Source of the DNA: an uncultured Sporosarcina sp.
GTDB taxonomy: Bacteria > Bacillota > Bacilli > Bacillales_A > Planococcaceae
Length of the DNA: 64,000 nucleotides
Direction of reading: 5' to 3'
Assembly (NCBI GenBank): GCA_947644645.1
Contig: CANSAF010000007.1
Location: 22,161-86,160, forward strand
Shown here: in pieces, positions 1 through 7,941 of the stretch
Layout: the number at the start of each line of letters is the position of its first letter
Position numbering within the stretch: the first letter of the stretch is position 1
Notes under the pieces: model-generated
The model's input: the letters and a program-made list of their open reading frames with translations, nothing else
Told to the model about the DNA's origin: nothing
Database searches by the model: none
Translations under genes and position numbers: made by a program

Positions 1-925
1 CTTTCCAGTTAAATTCCATAACAGGCCCTAACATCCAAGAGACACATTGACCATGTGGAACGTTAATAATACCGCCTAGCGTTTGTGCCATCGCGTGTGC
101 AGCACCTGCAGATTCGCTTCCATAAGACAGACCCGCCAACATTGCAGCTTGCGACATACCATAACGTGCTTCAATGTCGGAACCATCCGCATAAGCACGA
201 CGAATATAATGTGCTACATACTCAATCGCTAATAGCGCAACTGCATCTGTTACAGGTTGAGCATATTTCATCGTATAGCATTCAATTGCATGTGAAAGTG
301 CATCAATGCCCGTCATTGCTGTAACATGAGGCGGCATAGATACATGGAGTTCAGGATCAATAATCGTCAGATGCGCTGCAATTAACGGACCGCCTGTATT
401 AAATTTAAATTCACGTTCTTCATCTGTAATCACTGCCCACTGCGTTACTTCTGACCCAGTTCCAGCTGTTGTCGGGATTGTTATCAGCGGCGGAATACGA
501 TTTTCCAAAGGTTTTTTTCCTTCGGCAGCTTCGTACTCCAAAACCGAACCATTATGTGCGATTTCAACGCCAATTGCTTTTGCTGTATCCATTGAACTAC
601 CGCCGCCAACAGCAACGAGCCCATCACAATTATTTTCTTTATATACTCTCGAACCTTCATTAACAATTCTGACTGGTGGATTCGCTACCACTTGATTGAA
701 GAGAACAACCTCCACCCCTGCTTTAGCAAGTGATTCTTCTACCGTCTTCGTCATTCCTGCCTGATAAATGCCAAGGTCTGTGACAAGTAAAACCTTTGAA
801 ACGCCCAGTTTTTTTATTTCTTCCCCTGCGTCTTTCATGACTCCAATTCCATGTTTAATTACCGTTGGAACCTCAAAAGATTGGATTGTTTCCATATGTT
901 CAAATTTCATATTCATTCCTGCCAT
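1..925 (-). CDS. gbsB: Choline-oxidising type III (iron-containing) alcohol dehydrogenase, 3' end outside window
   Basis: The frame is open from an ATG at 923-925 to the window edge, about 308 codons, so the C-terminus is missing. A TGAGGAGGAA ribosome binding site lies just upstream at 931-940. The protein has the iron-type alcohol dehydrogenase fold: a GGGSSMDTAK nucleotide-binding segment, TTAGTGSE, and metal-ligand regions around DALSHAIE and NVPHGQC. In the family GbsB oxidises choline to betaine aldehyde in the cytoplasm. It lies 35 bases behind the betaine aldehyde dehydrogenase on the same strand, so the two would be cotranscribed as gbsAB under the adjacent divergent GbsR regulator. 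The specific gbsB call rests on this context; the family assignment is firm. Confidence 0.9.
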   Translation of the reverse strand, partial: MAGMNMKFEHMETIQSFEVPTVIKHGIGVMKDAGEEIKKLGVSKVLLVTDLGIYQAGMTKTVEESLAKAGVEVVLFNQVVANPPVRIVNEGSRVYKENNCDGLVAVGGGSSMDTAKAIGVEIAHNGSVLEYEAAEGKKPLENRIPPLITIPTTAGTGSEVTQWAVITDEEREFKFNTGGPLIAAHLTIIDPELHVSMPPHVTAMTGIDALSHAIECYTMKYAQPVTDAVALLAIEYVAHYIRRAYADGSDIEARYGMSQAAMLAGLSYGSESAGAAHAMAQTLGGIINVPHGQCVSWMLGPVMEFNWK

Positions 926-960
926 TCTAATTCCTCCTCATAATTTCATCTTCATTTTAA

Positions 961-2436
961 TCATTTAAACCAATTGATTGGTTCAGGTTTGGTATTTTGA
1001 TAAATATGTTTTAGTTCTGTATATTCTTCTAAGCCAGTTTTGCCAAGTTCTCGACCAATTCCCGATTGTTTATAACCACCCCAAGGCGCCTGCGCAAAAT
1101 AAGGGTGGAAATCATTAATCCAGACGGTCCCCATACGTAATTGACTTGTCACTCTTTCAGCTTTTTCTATATCTTTTGTCCAAACAGCACCTGCAAGGCC
1201 ATAAATTGTATCATTCGCAAGTGCAATTACTTCTTCCTCACTAGTAAAACGTTCAATTGTGAGGACAGGACCAAAGATTTCTTCTTGAACAATACGCATA
1301 TCCGCTGTACATTCGCCAAAAATCGTCGGTAAATAAAAGAATCCTTTTTCAAGCTCAGGATCTTCTGGGCGTTTTCCGCCAACTAAAAGTTTCGCACCTT
1401 CTTTTTTCCCGATTTCTACATACTTTTCAACTTTTTCTCTTTGGGCTGCAGAAATCATTGGACCAGACTGTGTATCTTTGTCAAATCCATCACCAAGTTT
1501 AATTCTTTTTATACGTTCAACTAATTGTTCGACAAACCAGTCATGAATTTCCGCTTCAACGAGCAATCTTGCCCCTGCCGAACATACTTGGCCCGCATGA
1601 AAATAAACTGCATTAAGCGCCTGGTCTACTGCTGTTTCCAAATCACTATCTGCAAATACGATATTGGGATTTTTTCCTCCCAGCTCTAACGCAATCTTTT
1701 TCAAGTTCCCGGTAGCAGAAGTCATAATGTTTTTCCCCGTCTCAATCCCGCCTGTAAATGAAATGAAATCAACAAGCGGACTGTCTGCCATCACTTGACC
1801 GACTACATTTCCTGCACCAAGTACTAAGTTATAAACCCCTTTTGGGACGCCTGATTCTTCGATTAACTCTGTTATTTTCACTGTTGTTAAAGGCGTAATT
1901 TCACTCGGTTTTAAAACAATTGTATTACCAGCGGCAAGTGCAGGCGCAATTTTCCAAGCTGCCTGAAGAAGCGGATAGTTCCACGGTAAAATAAGCGCAG
2001 TAACACCAATTGGTTCACGAACAACCCGACTGAATGAATTGGGAATTGGTGATTCAATGACTTCTCCCCCATTTTTATCAGCTAAACCTGCAAAATAGCG
2101 GAACACTTCCGCAATATCAACCATATCGGCTTCACTTTCAATAAGCGTCTTTCCAGTGTTTAACGTTTCAAGTCTTGCCAACTCTTCTTGATCTCGTTCG
2201 ATTAACGAAGCAATTTTATAAAGTAGTTTTCCACGTTCATGGGCAGTCGTATTTTTCCAACCACTTTGATCAAAAGTATTTCTTGCTGTTAAAATCGCCG
2301 CTTTAACATCTTGTTCATTACCTTCTGTTGCTGTTGCGATTACTTCTTGGTTAAAAGGATTTATGATTTCACGTTTTTTCCGTGAGGTGGATTCAACCCA
2401 TTCACCATTTATGTACAATTTCTGTATTGGCATCAC
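961..2436 (-). CDS. gbsA: Betaine aldehyde dehydrogenase
   Basis: This is an NAD(P)-dependent aldehyde dehydrogenase of 491 residues, the usual family length. It converts betaine aldehyde to glycine betaine, the second step of choline oxidation for osmoprotection. Visible motifs are the LPWNYPLLQAAWK segment, the FTGG cofactor loop, the ELGGKNPNIV glutamate motif, the catalytic cysteine in HAGQVCSAG, and EEIFGPVL. The frame begins with GTG at 2436 followed directly by ATG at 2433. An AAAGGAG site lies 9-12 bases upstream, so either codon could be used. It is first in the gbsAB operon and is read from a promoter with a GbsR-type palindrome just downstream of its predicted start point. Confidence 0.95.
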   Translation of the reverse strand: MMPIQKLYINGEWVESTSRKKREIINPFNQEVIATATEGNEQDVKAAILTARNTFDQSGWKNTTAHERGKLLYKIASLIERDQEELARLETLNTGKTLIESEADMVDIAEVFRYFAGLADKNGGEVIESPIPNSFSRVVREPIGVTALILPWNYPLLQAAWKIAPALAAGNTIVLKPSEITPLTTVKITELIEESGVPKGVYNLVLGAGNVVGQVMADSPLVDFISFTGGIETGKNIMTSATGNLKKIALELGGKNPNIVFADSDLETAVDQALNAVYFHAGQVCSAGARLLVEAEIHDWFVEQLVERIKRIKLGDGFDKDTQSGPMISAAQREKVEKYVEIGKKEGAKLLVGGKRPEDPELEKGFFYLPTIFGECTADMRIVQEEIFGPVLTIERFTSEEEVIALANDTIYGLAGAVWTKDIEKAERVTSQLRMGTVWINDFHPYFAQAPWGGYKQSGIGRELGKTGLEEYTELKHIYQNTKPEPINWFK

Positions 2437-2471
2437 TACACATCGCTCCTTTATCTGTTTTCATTAAGTTC

Positions 2472-2489
2472 GTTAAATTTAAATTTAAC
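2472..2489. promoter_or_regulatory. Candidate GbsR operator in the gbsA leader
   Basis: This is a perfect 18-bp palindrome, GTTAAATTTAAATTTAAC. It lies between the predicted gbsAB start point and the gbsA ribosome binding site. Sixteen of 18 positions match the core of the inverted repeat at the gbsR promoter (2654-2671). The position downstream of the start point would suit a repressor blocking elongating polymerase. The assignment to GbsR is inference from the paired sites. Confidence 0.65.
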
Positions 2490-2504
2490 ATTCGGTGCAT
2501 TTCA

Positions 2505-2533
2505 AATGTAACATAAGGTTTTTTATCTGTAAA
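2505..2533 (-). promoter_or_regulatory. Predicted SigA promoter of gbsAB
   Basis: Read on the minus strand, TTTACA (2528-2533) is followed by a 17-base spacer and TACATT (2505-2510). TG one base before the -10 makes it an extended -10 element. The start point would fall near 2498, just before the palindrome at 2472-2489. Confidence 0.5.
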
Positions 2534-2618
2534 GAAGTTTCAGAAAGTGCTTACATATCAATTTCCATAATAAAAATTATTATAATATTGCCCTAAAAAA
2601 CATTTATAAATATAAATC

Positions 2619-2646
2619 TTGACTAATTCAACTATCATTGTAAGAT
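2619..2646 (+). promoter_or_regulatory. Predicted promoter of gbsR
   Basis: TTGACT (2619-2624), a 16-base spacer and TAAGAT (2641-2646) precede gbsR by about 60 bases. The predicted start point falls inside the inverted repeat at 2652-2673, which would allow autoregulation. Confidence 0.5.
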
Positions 2647-2651
2647 GAAAA

Positions 2652-2673
2652 GTGTTAAAATTATATTTAACAC
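2652..2673. promoter_or_regulatory. Candidate GbsR operator at the gbsR promoter
   Basis: This inverted repeat has arms GTGTTAAA and TTTAACAC with a 6-base centre. It sits right after the predicted -10 of gbsR. Its 18-bp core differs at only two positions from the palindrome in front of gbsA, so one regulator probably binds both. Confidence 0.6.
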
Positions 2674-2708
2674 ATTGGGAAATAAAATAAAAGAAAGGAG
2701 ATAAACAA

Positions 2709-3278
2709 ATGTCTTCCCCACTAAAGAAAGATGAAGCTGCATTAGAACTAATAGAACATGCTAAACAAGTTGTAATTAGTGCAATTGCAGAAACGATGGA
2801 TTTATACGGTGTGACACCGTCAGCTGGTCGCCTTTATGGCACGATGTATATTGAAGGTGAAATGACACTCGATCAAATGAAGGATCGCCTCGGAATGACA
2901 AAGCCAAGTATGAGTACAGCTGTAAAAAGATTAAGAAACAATGGAATGGTGCATAAAACCTGGAAAAAAGGATCTAGAAGAGAACATTTTTCGGCAGAGA
3001 CAAATTTCTTTAAATCTTTCATCTCGTTCTATTGTAAAAAATGGGAAAGAGAAGTTGAGATGAATATCACCGCAATTATTGAAGCAAGATCAGAACTAGA
3101 AAAAGTGATTGGCAATGATCAAGTAAGTCGGGGGATAAGAGATTACGCTCAAAATTTATACAATCAAATTAGCGAATCAGAAAGTTATTATACTTGGTTA
3201 AGTCGATTAATCGAGTTAATCGAGTCTGGAAAGATATTCGATTATTTGCCAATTGAAGCATTAAATCATGACGACTAA
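2709..3278 (+). CDS. gbsR: Choline-responsive repressor GbsR
   Basis: This is a 189-residue MarR-like winged-helix regulator of the GbsR family. The DNA-binding part spans roughly residues 25-85, with the recognition segment GMTKPSMSTAVKRLRNNGMV and a wing KKGSRREHF. The C-terminal half is helical and likely forms the ligand and dimer region. In Bacillus, GbsR represses choline import and oxidation genes and is relieved by choline. The gene is divergent from gbsAB and preceded by AGAAAGGAG. The next gene, a betaine/choline-binding lipoprotein, begins 25 bases after its stop, so the two are probably cotranscribed. Confidence 0.92.
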   Translation: MSSPLKKDEAALELIEHAKQVVISAIAETMDLYGVTPSAGRLYGTMYIEGEMTLDQMKDRLGMTKPSMSTAVKRLRNNGMVHKTWKKGSRREHFSAETNFFKSFISFYCKKWEREVEMNITAIIEARSELEKVIGNDQVSRGIRDYAQNLYNQISESESYYTWLSRLIELIESGKIFDYLPIEALNHDD

Positions 3279-3303
3279 TTAACATTCATATAGGGGGATT
3301 ATT

Positions 3304-4209
3304 TTGTCATATTCAAGGGGAACGAAATCATTCAGTTTTACGATGTTACTTTTATTTACACTGCTATTGGCTGCATGCGGAAATGTTGAACAAGATCAAG
3401 AAAACGAACACTTAGGGGAGAAAAAACTCACAATTCCCTATGTATCTTGGGCAACAGAAATTGCGAGTAACCATGTGATCAAAGAAGTCTTAGAAGACGT
3501 TGGTTACGATGTTACTTTAAAAGAAGTCAATACGGGGGCAATGTTTATTGCAATCGCAGATGGAGCAGCAGATGCAATGATCTCAGCATGGCTTCCTTAT
3601 ACAGATATAAGTTACTGGGAGAAATTTGAAGATGATTTAGTTGACTTGGGACCAAATCTTAAGGAAGCACCTTTAGGTCTTGTTGTGCCTAGTTATATGG
3701 AGATTGATTCGATTGAAGATATGAAACAAAATAATGATGACGTAGGGAATTCAACGGGTTGGACAATTACTGGTATCGACCCGGGTGCTGGTCAAATGCA
3801 AATTACTGAAGAAGCAATGGAGATATATGGATTAGAGGAATGGAATTTACAAGCAACAAGCGACGCAAGTATGATGGCTGCACTCGATCGCGCCATTCAA
3901 AGAGAAGAGGATATTATCGTAACATTATGGTCTCCGCACTGGGCGCATGCAGACTATGATTTAAAATACTTAGAAGATCCGTTAGGTGTCTTTGGAGAAC
4001 CGGATGATATCCGAACATTAGCGCGTCATGGGTTGGCAGAAGATTCACCAGCCGCTTATCAAATCTTACAGCAATTCGAATGGGAAAAAGATGATTTGGA
4101 AGCTGTTATGGTTGAAATCTCTAACGGGATGAAGCCTGAAGAAGCTGCTAAAAAGTTTGTAAAAGAAAACAAAGCTCTTGTCGACAAATGGACGGACGGT
4201 GTTCTCTAA
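3304..4209 (+). CDS. Glycine betaine/choline-type ABC substrate-binding lipoprotein (OpuAC/ProX family)
   Basis: The 301-residue protein starts with TTG behind a TAGGGGGA ribosome binding site. Its N-terminal signal ends in the lipobox LLLAACGN, so it should be anchored to the outer face of the membrane. The mature part reads as the OpuAC family: ISAWLPYTDISYW, GIDPGAG, and WSPHWAHADYDLKYLEDP near the C-terminus, with several tryptophans that in the family form an aromatic cage around quaternary amines. No permease or ATPase gene is adjacent, so it must work with a transporter encoded elsewhere or have another role. Its position behind gbsR suggests control by the choline regulator. Confidence 0.88.
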   Translation: MSYSRGTKSFSFTMLLLFTLLLAACGNVEQDQENEHLGEKKLTIPYVSWATEIASNHVIKEVLEDVGYDVTLKEVNTGAMFIAIADGAADAMISAWLPYTDISYWEKFEDDLVDLGPNLKEAPLGLVVPSYMEIDSIEDMKQNNDDVGNSTGWTITGIDPGAGQMQITEEAMEIYGLEEWNLQATSDASMMAALDRAIQREEDIIVTLWSPHWAHADYDLKYLEDPLGVFGEPDDIRTLARHGLAEDSPAAYQILQQFEWEKDDLEAVMVEISNGMKPEEAAKKFVKENKALVDKWTDGVL

Positions 4210-4223
4210 ATTTTGCACTACAC

Positions 4224-4267
4224 AAGTGTTGAAAAAAGTCAGTTCTTGACTCTTTCAGCACTTTTTT
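4224..4267 (+). terminator. Rho-independent terminator after the betaine-binding protein
   Basis: AAGTG...TTGACT pairs with AGTCA...CAGCACTT around a short loop and is followed by a run of six T. Confidence 0.8.
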
Positions 4268-4298
4268 GTCGTTTTATGAAAAATAAAACTTCCTCAAC

Positions 4299-4325
4299 CA
4301 AAACTTTTTAAAACCCTTCCCCGTC
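4299..4325 (+). promoter_or_regulatory. Candidate ECF (SigV-type) autoregulatory promoter
   Basis: CAAAAC (4299-4304) and CGTC (4322-4325) are separated by 17 bases. They resemble the AAC...CGTC signature of Bacillus ECF promoters. The site lies about 60 bases before sigV, as expected for an autoregulated ECF operon. The -35 match is partial. Confidence 0.45.
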
Positions 4326-4383
4326 AAATACTATGTAGCGTGTGCGCGACACGTTTAAACTTGGAAAAGGTGAATCTTTTGTC

Positions 4384-4878
4384 ATGACAAAAAAGGAAAA
4401 ATTTAAGCTTGTTGAAGCATTTATCATAGAAAACCGAGAAGCACATTATCGACTTGCATATAGTTATGTAAAAAACAAAGAAACAGCACTGGATATCGTA
4501 CAAGATTCCATAGTGAAAGCATTGAATTCAATTGATAAATTAGATGAAATAACTTATTTAAAAACATGGTTTTATCGTATTATTGTCAATACCGCAATTG
4601 ATTTCATTCGAAAACATCAACGAATTTCACTTATGGAAGATGAGATTCTCGACTTCTATTTACCAAATTCTGTTGACCAAATAACCGATTTTGATTTACA
4701 AGAGGCAATCGATCAATTACCTCCGACATACAAAACACTTATTATTCTTCGCTTTTTCGAGGATTTAAAAATAGACGAAATCGCAGAAGTCACAGGTCTT
4801 AATGTCAACACGACGAAAACAAGACTTTATCGTGCTTTGAAAATATTACGAATTGAAGTTGGAGAGGATTTTTTATGA
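4384..4878 (+). CDS. sigV: ECF RNA polymerase sigma factor SigV
   Basis: This 164-residue ECF sigma factor has region 2 around residues 15-85 (YRLAYSYVKNKETALDIVQDS, then WFYRIIVNTAIDFIRK). Region 4 spans roughly residues 105-160 (LPPTYKTLIILRFFEDLKIDEIAE and NVNTTKTRLYRALK). The sequence closely resembles Bacillus subtilis SigV. I chose the ATG at 4384, preceded by AAAAGGTG, over a GTG 42 bases upstream that lacks a good binding site and adds an atypical extension. The next gene, its anti-sigma factor, overlaps by 4 bases. In relatives SigV drives lysozyme-resistance genes after cleavage of RsiV. Confidence 0.9.
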   Translation: MTKKEKFKLVEAFIIENREAHYRLAYSYVKNKETALDIVQDSIVKALNSIDKLDEITYLKTWFYRIIVNTAIDFIRKHQRISLMEDEILDFYLPNSVDQITDFDLQEAIDQLPPTYKTLIILRFFEDLKIDEIAEVTGLNVNTTKTRLYRALKILRIEVGEDFL

Positions 4879-5741
4879 AGAAATTAAAGCAATTAAAAAG
4901 AAATTATGAAGAAATTGATATTCCAACTGAGTTAGAAGATGTTGTACACGCCTCTATTCGGCAAGCGAAAAGAAAAAAACGTCCTATGATTCAATATTGG
5001 ATGCTCAGTGTTGCTGCAGCTGCTTCCTTATTTATCGGAAGCATTAACTTAAGTCCACAAATGGCACAGGCGATGATGAATATTCCTGTTCTTGGTTCTA
5101 TTGTAGAAGTTTTAACGGTGCATCGTATCACAGTTACTGAAGACGATTATCATGCTGACTTAAATGTTCCAGAAATTCAAGGGTTAAAGAATGAAGAACT
5201 TCAGTCTGCTTTGAATGAACAGTATCTTGAAGAAAACAAAGCTTTGTTCCAACAATTCAAACACGAAATGGCGGAAATAAAAGCACAAGGGAGCGGTCAT
5301 TTCGGTGTTAATACCATTTACGAAGTGAAAACAGATACACCACAAATTTTCTCGATTGCACGCTATGAAATCCTAACAAGTGCTTCTTCATCAACGACTT
5401 TAAAGTATGACACGATTGATAAAGAAAGAGAAGTTTTAATTACATTACCGAGTCTTTTTAAAGATGATCGGTATATAGAAGTCATTAGTTCTTATATCGC
5501 TAAAGAAATGAAGCGACAAATGGATTTAGACCAAACCACTTCTTACTTTTTAAATGAAGATTTCACAGATGATTTCAAACAAATTAAACCTGATCAAAAC
5601 TTCTATATTACGGCAAATCATAAACTAGTCATTTCTTTTGATCAATATGAAGTAGCGCCGGGTTATATGGGGGTCGTAAAATTTGAAATCCCGTCAGAAT
5701 TGTTAACAGATTTACTCGTGAATGATTTTTATATTCATTAA
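4875..5741 (+). CDS. rsiV: Anti-sigma-V factor and lysozyme receptor RsiV
   Basis: The 288-residue single-pass membrane protein has a short cytoplasmic SigV-binding N-terminus and one membrane segment at about residues 38-60 (MLSVAAAASLFIGSINLSP). An AQAM segment behind it matches the place where signal peptidase cleaves RsiV in relatives. The large outside part is a DUF3298/PdaC-like domain, ending with LPDQTFY-like and FDQYEVAPGYMGV motifs typical of RsiV. In the family lysozyme binds this domain, triggering site-1 then RasP cleavage and release of SigV. It is translationally coupled to sigV through an ATGA overlap. Confidence 0.9.
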   Translation: MKKLKQLKRNYEEIDIPTELEDVVHASIRQAKRKKRPMIQYWMLSVAAAASLFIGSINLSPQMAQAMMNIPVLGSIVEVLTVHRITVTEDDYHADLNVPEIQGLKNEELQSALNEQYLEENKALFQQFKHEMAEIKAQGSGHFGVNTIYEVKTDTPQIFSIARYEILTSASSSTTLKYDTIDKEREVLITLPSLFKDDRYIEVISSYIAKEMKRQMDLDQTTSYFLNEDFTDDFKQIKPDQNFYITANHKLVISFDQYEVAPGYMGVVKFEIPSELLTDLLVNDFYIH

Positions 5742-5749
5742 TCCACTTT

Positions 5750-5774
5750 GCAGTCAGCCACTATTGCTGGCTGC
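5750..5774 (+). other. Small hairpin between rsiV and the deacetylase
   Basis: GCAGTCAGC can pair with GCTGGCTGC around a short loop, with one G-U pair. No T-run follows, so it is more likely an mRNA processing or attenuation element than a full terminator. Confidence 0.35.
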
Positions 5775-5827
5775 TTACATAGAATAAGTTTATACGCGAA
5801 ATGTATGAAAACGGAGGTTTTTACACC

Positions 5828-6691
5828 ATGAATCAAACGCCACCTAGAAGAAGATTAAAACGAAAAGTACGGATTTCTTTACTGATGATTGCTTTCGCAA
5901 TTCCAACACTTTTCATGAGTTTTACTGTCGTTAAATCCTATTTTGCAGATGAAAAAGCAATGTCCAAAGAAATGATTAATCAAGAAACACCAAAACCTGA
6001 AGTGCCAGTTACAACACCTGAAGAACAACCAACAGAAGAAGCTCCTGATGAAAAAGAGGAAATTGTCGAACCCCCAACAGGAAAAGTTGTTTATTTAACT
6101 TTTGACGACGGTCCGAGTCATTTAACGAAGGATTTTTTAGATGTGTTGGAAGCAAATGACGTATTGGCAACTTTTTTCATGCAAGGCACTAATTTACAAA
6201 AAGAAAATTTACAAGATAGTGTAAAACGTGCGACAGAAAATGGACATTATGTCGGTGCGCATAGTATGACTCATGATTATAAAACGCTTTATAAAGATTT
6301 TCAGTTTGTAGCTGAGATGAGAGAAACGCTCGACCTAATTAGAGATATTACGGGGACAGAGCCAAATCTTGTACGCGCACCTTATGGTTCTGCACCAGGT
6401 TTAAACAGCGAACAAGCGCGCAATCAAATTGTTGAAAACGAACTGAAACTATGGGACTGGACGATTGACTCTGAGGATTGGTCACTAGCCAAAAATCCAT
6501 CACAAATCGTGACGAATATTAAAAATTCAACAAAGAGAGAACAAGAAGTTATCTTAATGCATGAGAAAGAACAAACTTTAGCTGTGCTTCCAGAAATCAT
6601 TGAGTTTTATAAATCACAAGGTTATCAGTTTGCTGTGTATCATGAAAGCTATCATTTTGAGTTGAATTTTCAAGGTGATGACAGGCTTTGA
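5828..6691 (+). CDS. Membrane-anchored polysaccharide (peptidoglycan) deacetylase
   Basis: The 287-residue protein has a basic N-terminus, one membrane anchor (residues about 17-38) and a Pro/Glu-rich linker. A NodB-homology catalytic domain follows from about residue 80. All five deacetylase motifs are visible: TFDDGPS (metal aspartates), HSMTH (metal histidines), RAPYGS, LWDWTIDSEDW and LMHE. I chose the ATG at 5828 because ACGGAGG lies 10 bases before it; an in-frame ATG at 5801 has no such site. Downstream of sigV-rsiV, the likely role is N-deacetylation of cell-wall glycan to block lysozyme, like PgdA/PdaV. This substrate is inferred from context. Confidence 0.85.
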   Translation: MNQTPPRRRLKRKVRISLLMIAFAIPTLFMSFTVVKSYFADEKAMSKEMINQETPKPEVPVTTPEEQPTEEAPDEKEEIVEPPTGKVVYLTFDDGPSHLTKDFLDVLEANDVLATFFMQGTNLQKENLQDSVKRATENGHYVGAHSMTHDYKTLYKDFQFVAEMRETLDLIRDITGTEPNLVRAPYGSAPGLNSEQARNQIVENELKLWDWTIDSEDWSLAKNPSQIVTNIKNSTKREQEVILMHEKEQTLAVLPEIIEFYKSQGYQFAVYHESYHFELNFQGDDRL

Positions 6692-6699
6692 AACAACAA

Positions 6700-6750
6700 A
6701 AAACGACAGTAAGAAGTCTTTATCAGGCTATATTACTGTCGTTTTCTTTT
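6700..6750 (+). terminator. Terminator after the sigV operon
   Basis: AAAACGACAGTAA (6700-6712) pairs perfectly with TTACTGTCGTTTT (6733-6745) across a 20-base loop, followed by a T-rich tail. Confidence 0.85.
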
Positions 6751-6875
6751 TTATGATGAGTGATAAAGTAATTCCTCAAAAAATTTTATACCCTTTTCTT
6801 CTCAATTCTAAACTAGCAACCTTAATCATTAATATTTTCAAAATAAACTATTGAACTCAAAGCTGATTACGTGTA

Positions 6876-6904
6876 CTAAGAAAGTTATAGTGAATCTTTC
6901 TTAG
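6876..6904. other. Inverted repeat downstream of the PAS-GGDEF gene
   Basis: Perfect 9-bp arms CTAAGAAAG and CTTTCTTAG flank an 11-base loop. No T-run follows on either strand, so a terminator role is uncertain. Confidence 0.35.
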
Positions 6905-6949
6905 CGCCCTTTATATGGCTTTCTTATTCTTTTAATCAGGCAAAGGTAC

Positions 6950-7918
6950 TTACACTATTGAACGTGAAACACGGTTTCTACCTAACTGTTTAGAACGGTA
7001 GAGTGCATCATCAGCTCTCTTTAAAATAGTAGAATAAGTATCTCGTTCCCTTATTTCTGCTACACCGATACTTACAGTAACTGGCGTATGCATCCATGCA
7101 CTCTCCTCAATCATTCTTCGTAAACATTCGCCCCATTCATACGCCTCTTTTTCATCCACATTCTTTAATAACACTGCAAACTCTTCTCCACCAATTCTTG
7201 CTACAAATCCTTTTTCCATCGTTGCATTTTGTAATTTTAATGATAATTCTTGTAAAACCATATCTCCAGTTTGATGTCCAAAACAATCATTAATTTTCTT
7301 GAAAAAGTCAATATCTAATATAAGCAATGAAAAAATAGTACTTGCTCTTTGGTATTCTTCGATAAAAGAATCTAATGTTTCGTCAAAATGTCTGCGATTA
7401 GAAATCCCTGTTAATCCGTCAGTCAAAACAAGCCGCTGAAGCTGATCATTCAATAACTCCAACTCATCTTTCGTATCTTCTACTTCTCGCAAAAGTTTTT
7501 GTAATTTCAAATTAGCTTCATCAGTTTCTTTTAATGTACGCAATGCATTCCTTTTTTCTTGCAGTAATTCAGCTTCATAAGCATCACGCACGCCCATTGC
7601 CATAATTGCACATTCAATGCGGTTTTCGCCATCTACTTCTCTTTCCACCGCACTCATTAATACCGGGATTCTTTCCTCGTTACGTTTTAAAGTTAAATAA
7701 ATTTCATTCACTGATCCCGTTACATCGAGTAAAGGTAAAAAATAAGTTTGATAATAAAGCAATGATGGTTTGGTCAACAGAGCATGTATATGTTCAGGAG
7801 GTGTCGTTCGTTCATCCATACCAACCATGCGCTTTAAAGTTTGATTCATCGCATGAATTTCTCCATCATGATTAATAATTAAATAACCACAAGGCGCAAA
7901 GTTTAATTGTTCTAACAT
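6950..7918 (-). CDS. PAS domain-containing diguanylate cyclase
   Basis: The 322-residue soluble protein has an N-terminal PAS domain (about residues 1-105, beginning FAPCGYLIINHDGEI). A coiled-coil linker follows (about 115-155), then a GGDEF domain (about 160-320). The cyclase signature is RIGGEEF and the substrate motif DGLTGISNRRHF is intact, so it should make cyclic di-GMP. I see no RxxD inhibitory site before GGEEF. The ATG at 7918, spaced correctly behind GGAGGAG, is preferred to a TTG five codons upstream that overlaps that site. It lies 23 bases behind an RsbQ-like hydrolase on the same strand. PAS plus RsbQ recalls RsbP/RsbQ, but here the phosphatase is replaced by a cyclase. Confidence 0.9.
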   Translation of the reverse strand: MLEQLNFAPCGYLIINHDGEIHAMNQTLKRMVGMDERTTPPEHIHALLTKPSLLYYQTYFLPLLDVTGSVNEIYLTLKRNEERIPVLMSAVEREVDGENRIECAIMAMGVRDAYEAELLQEKRNALRTLKETDEANLKLQKLLREVEDTKDELELLNDQLQRLVLTDGLTGISNRRHFDETLDSFIEEYQRASTIFSLLILDIDFFKKINDCFGHQTGDMVLQELSLKLQNATMEKGFVARIGGEEFAVLLKNVDEKEAYEWGECLRRMIEESAWMHTPVTVSIGVAEIRERDTYSTILKRADDALYRSKQLGRNRVSRSIV

Positions 7919-7941
7919 GCCTCTCTCCTCCAAACAAGACG

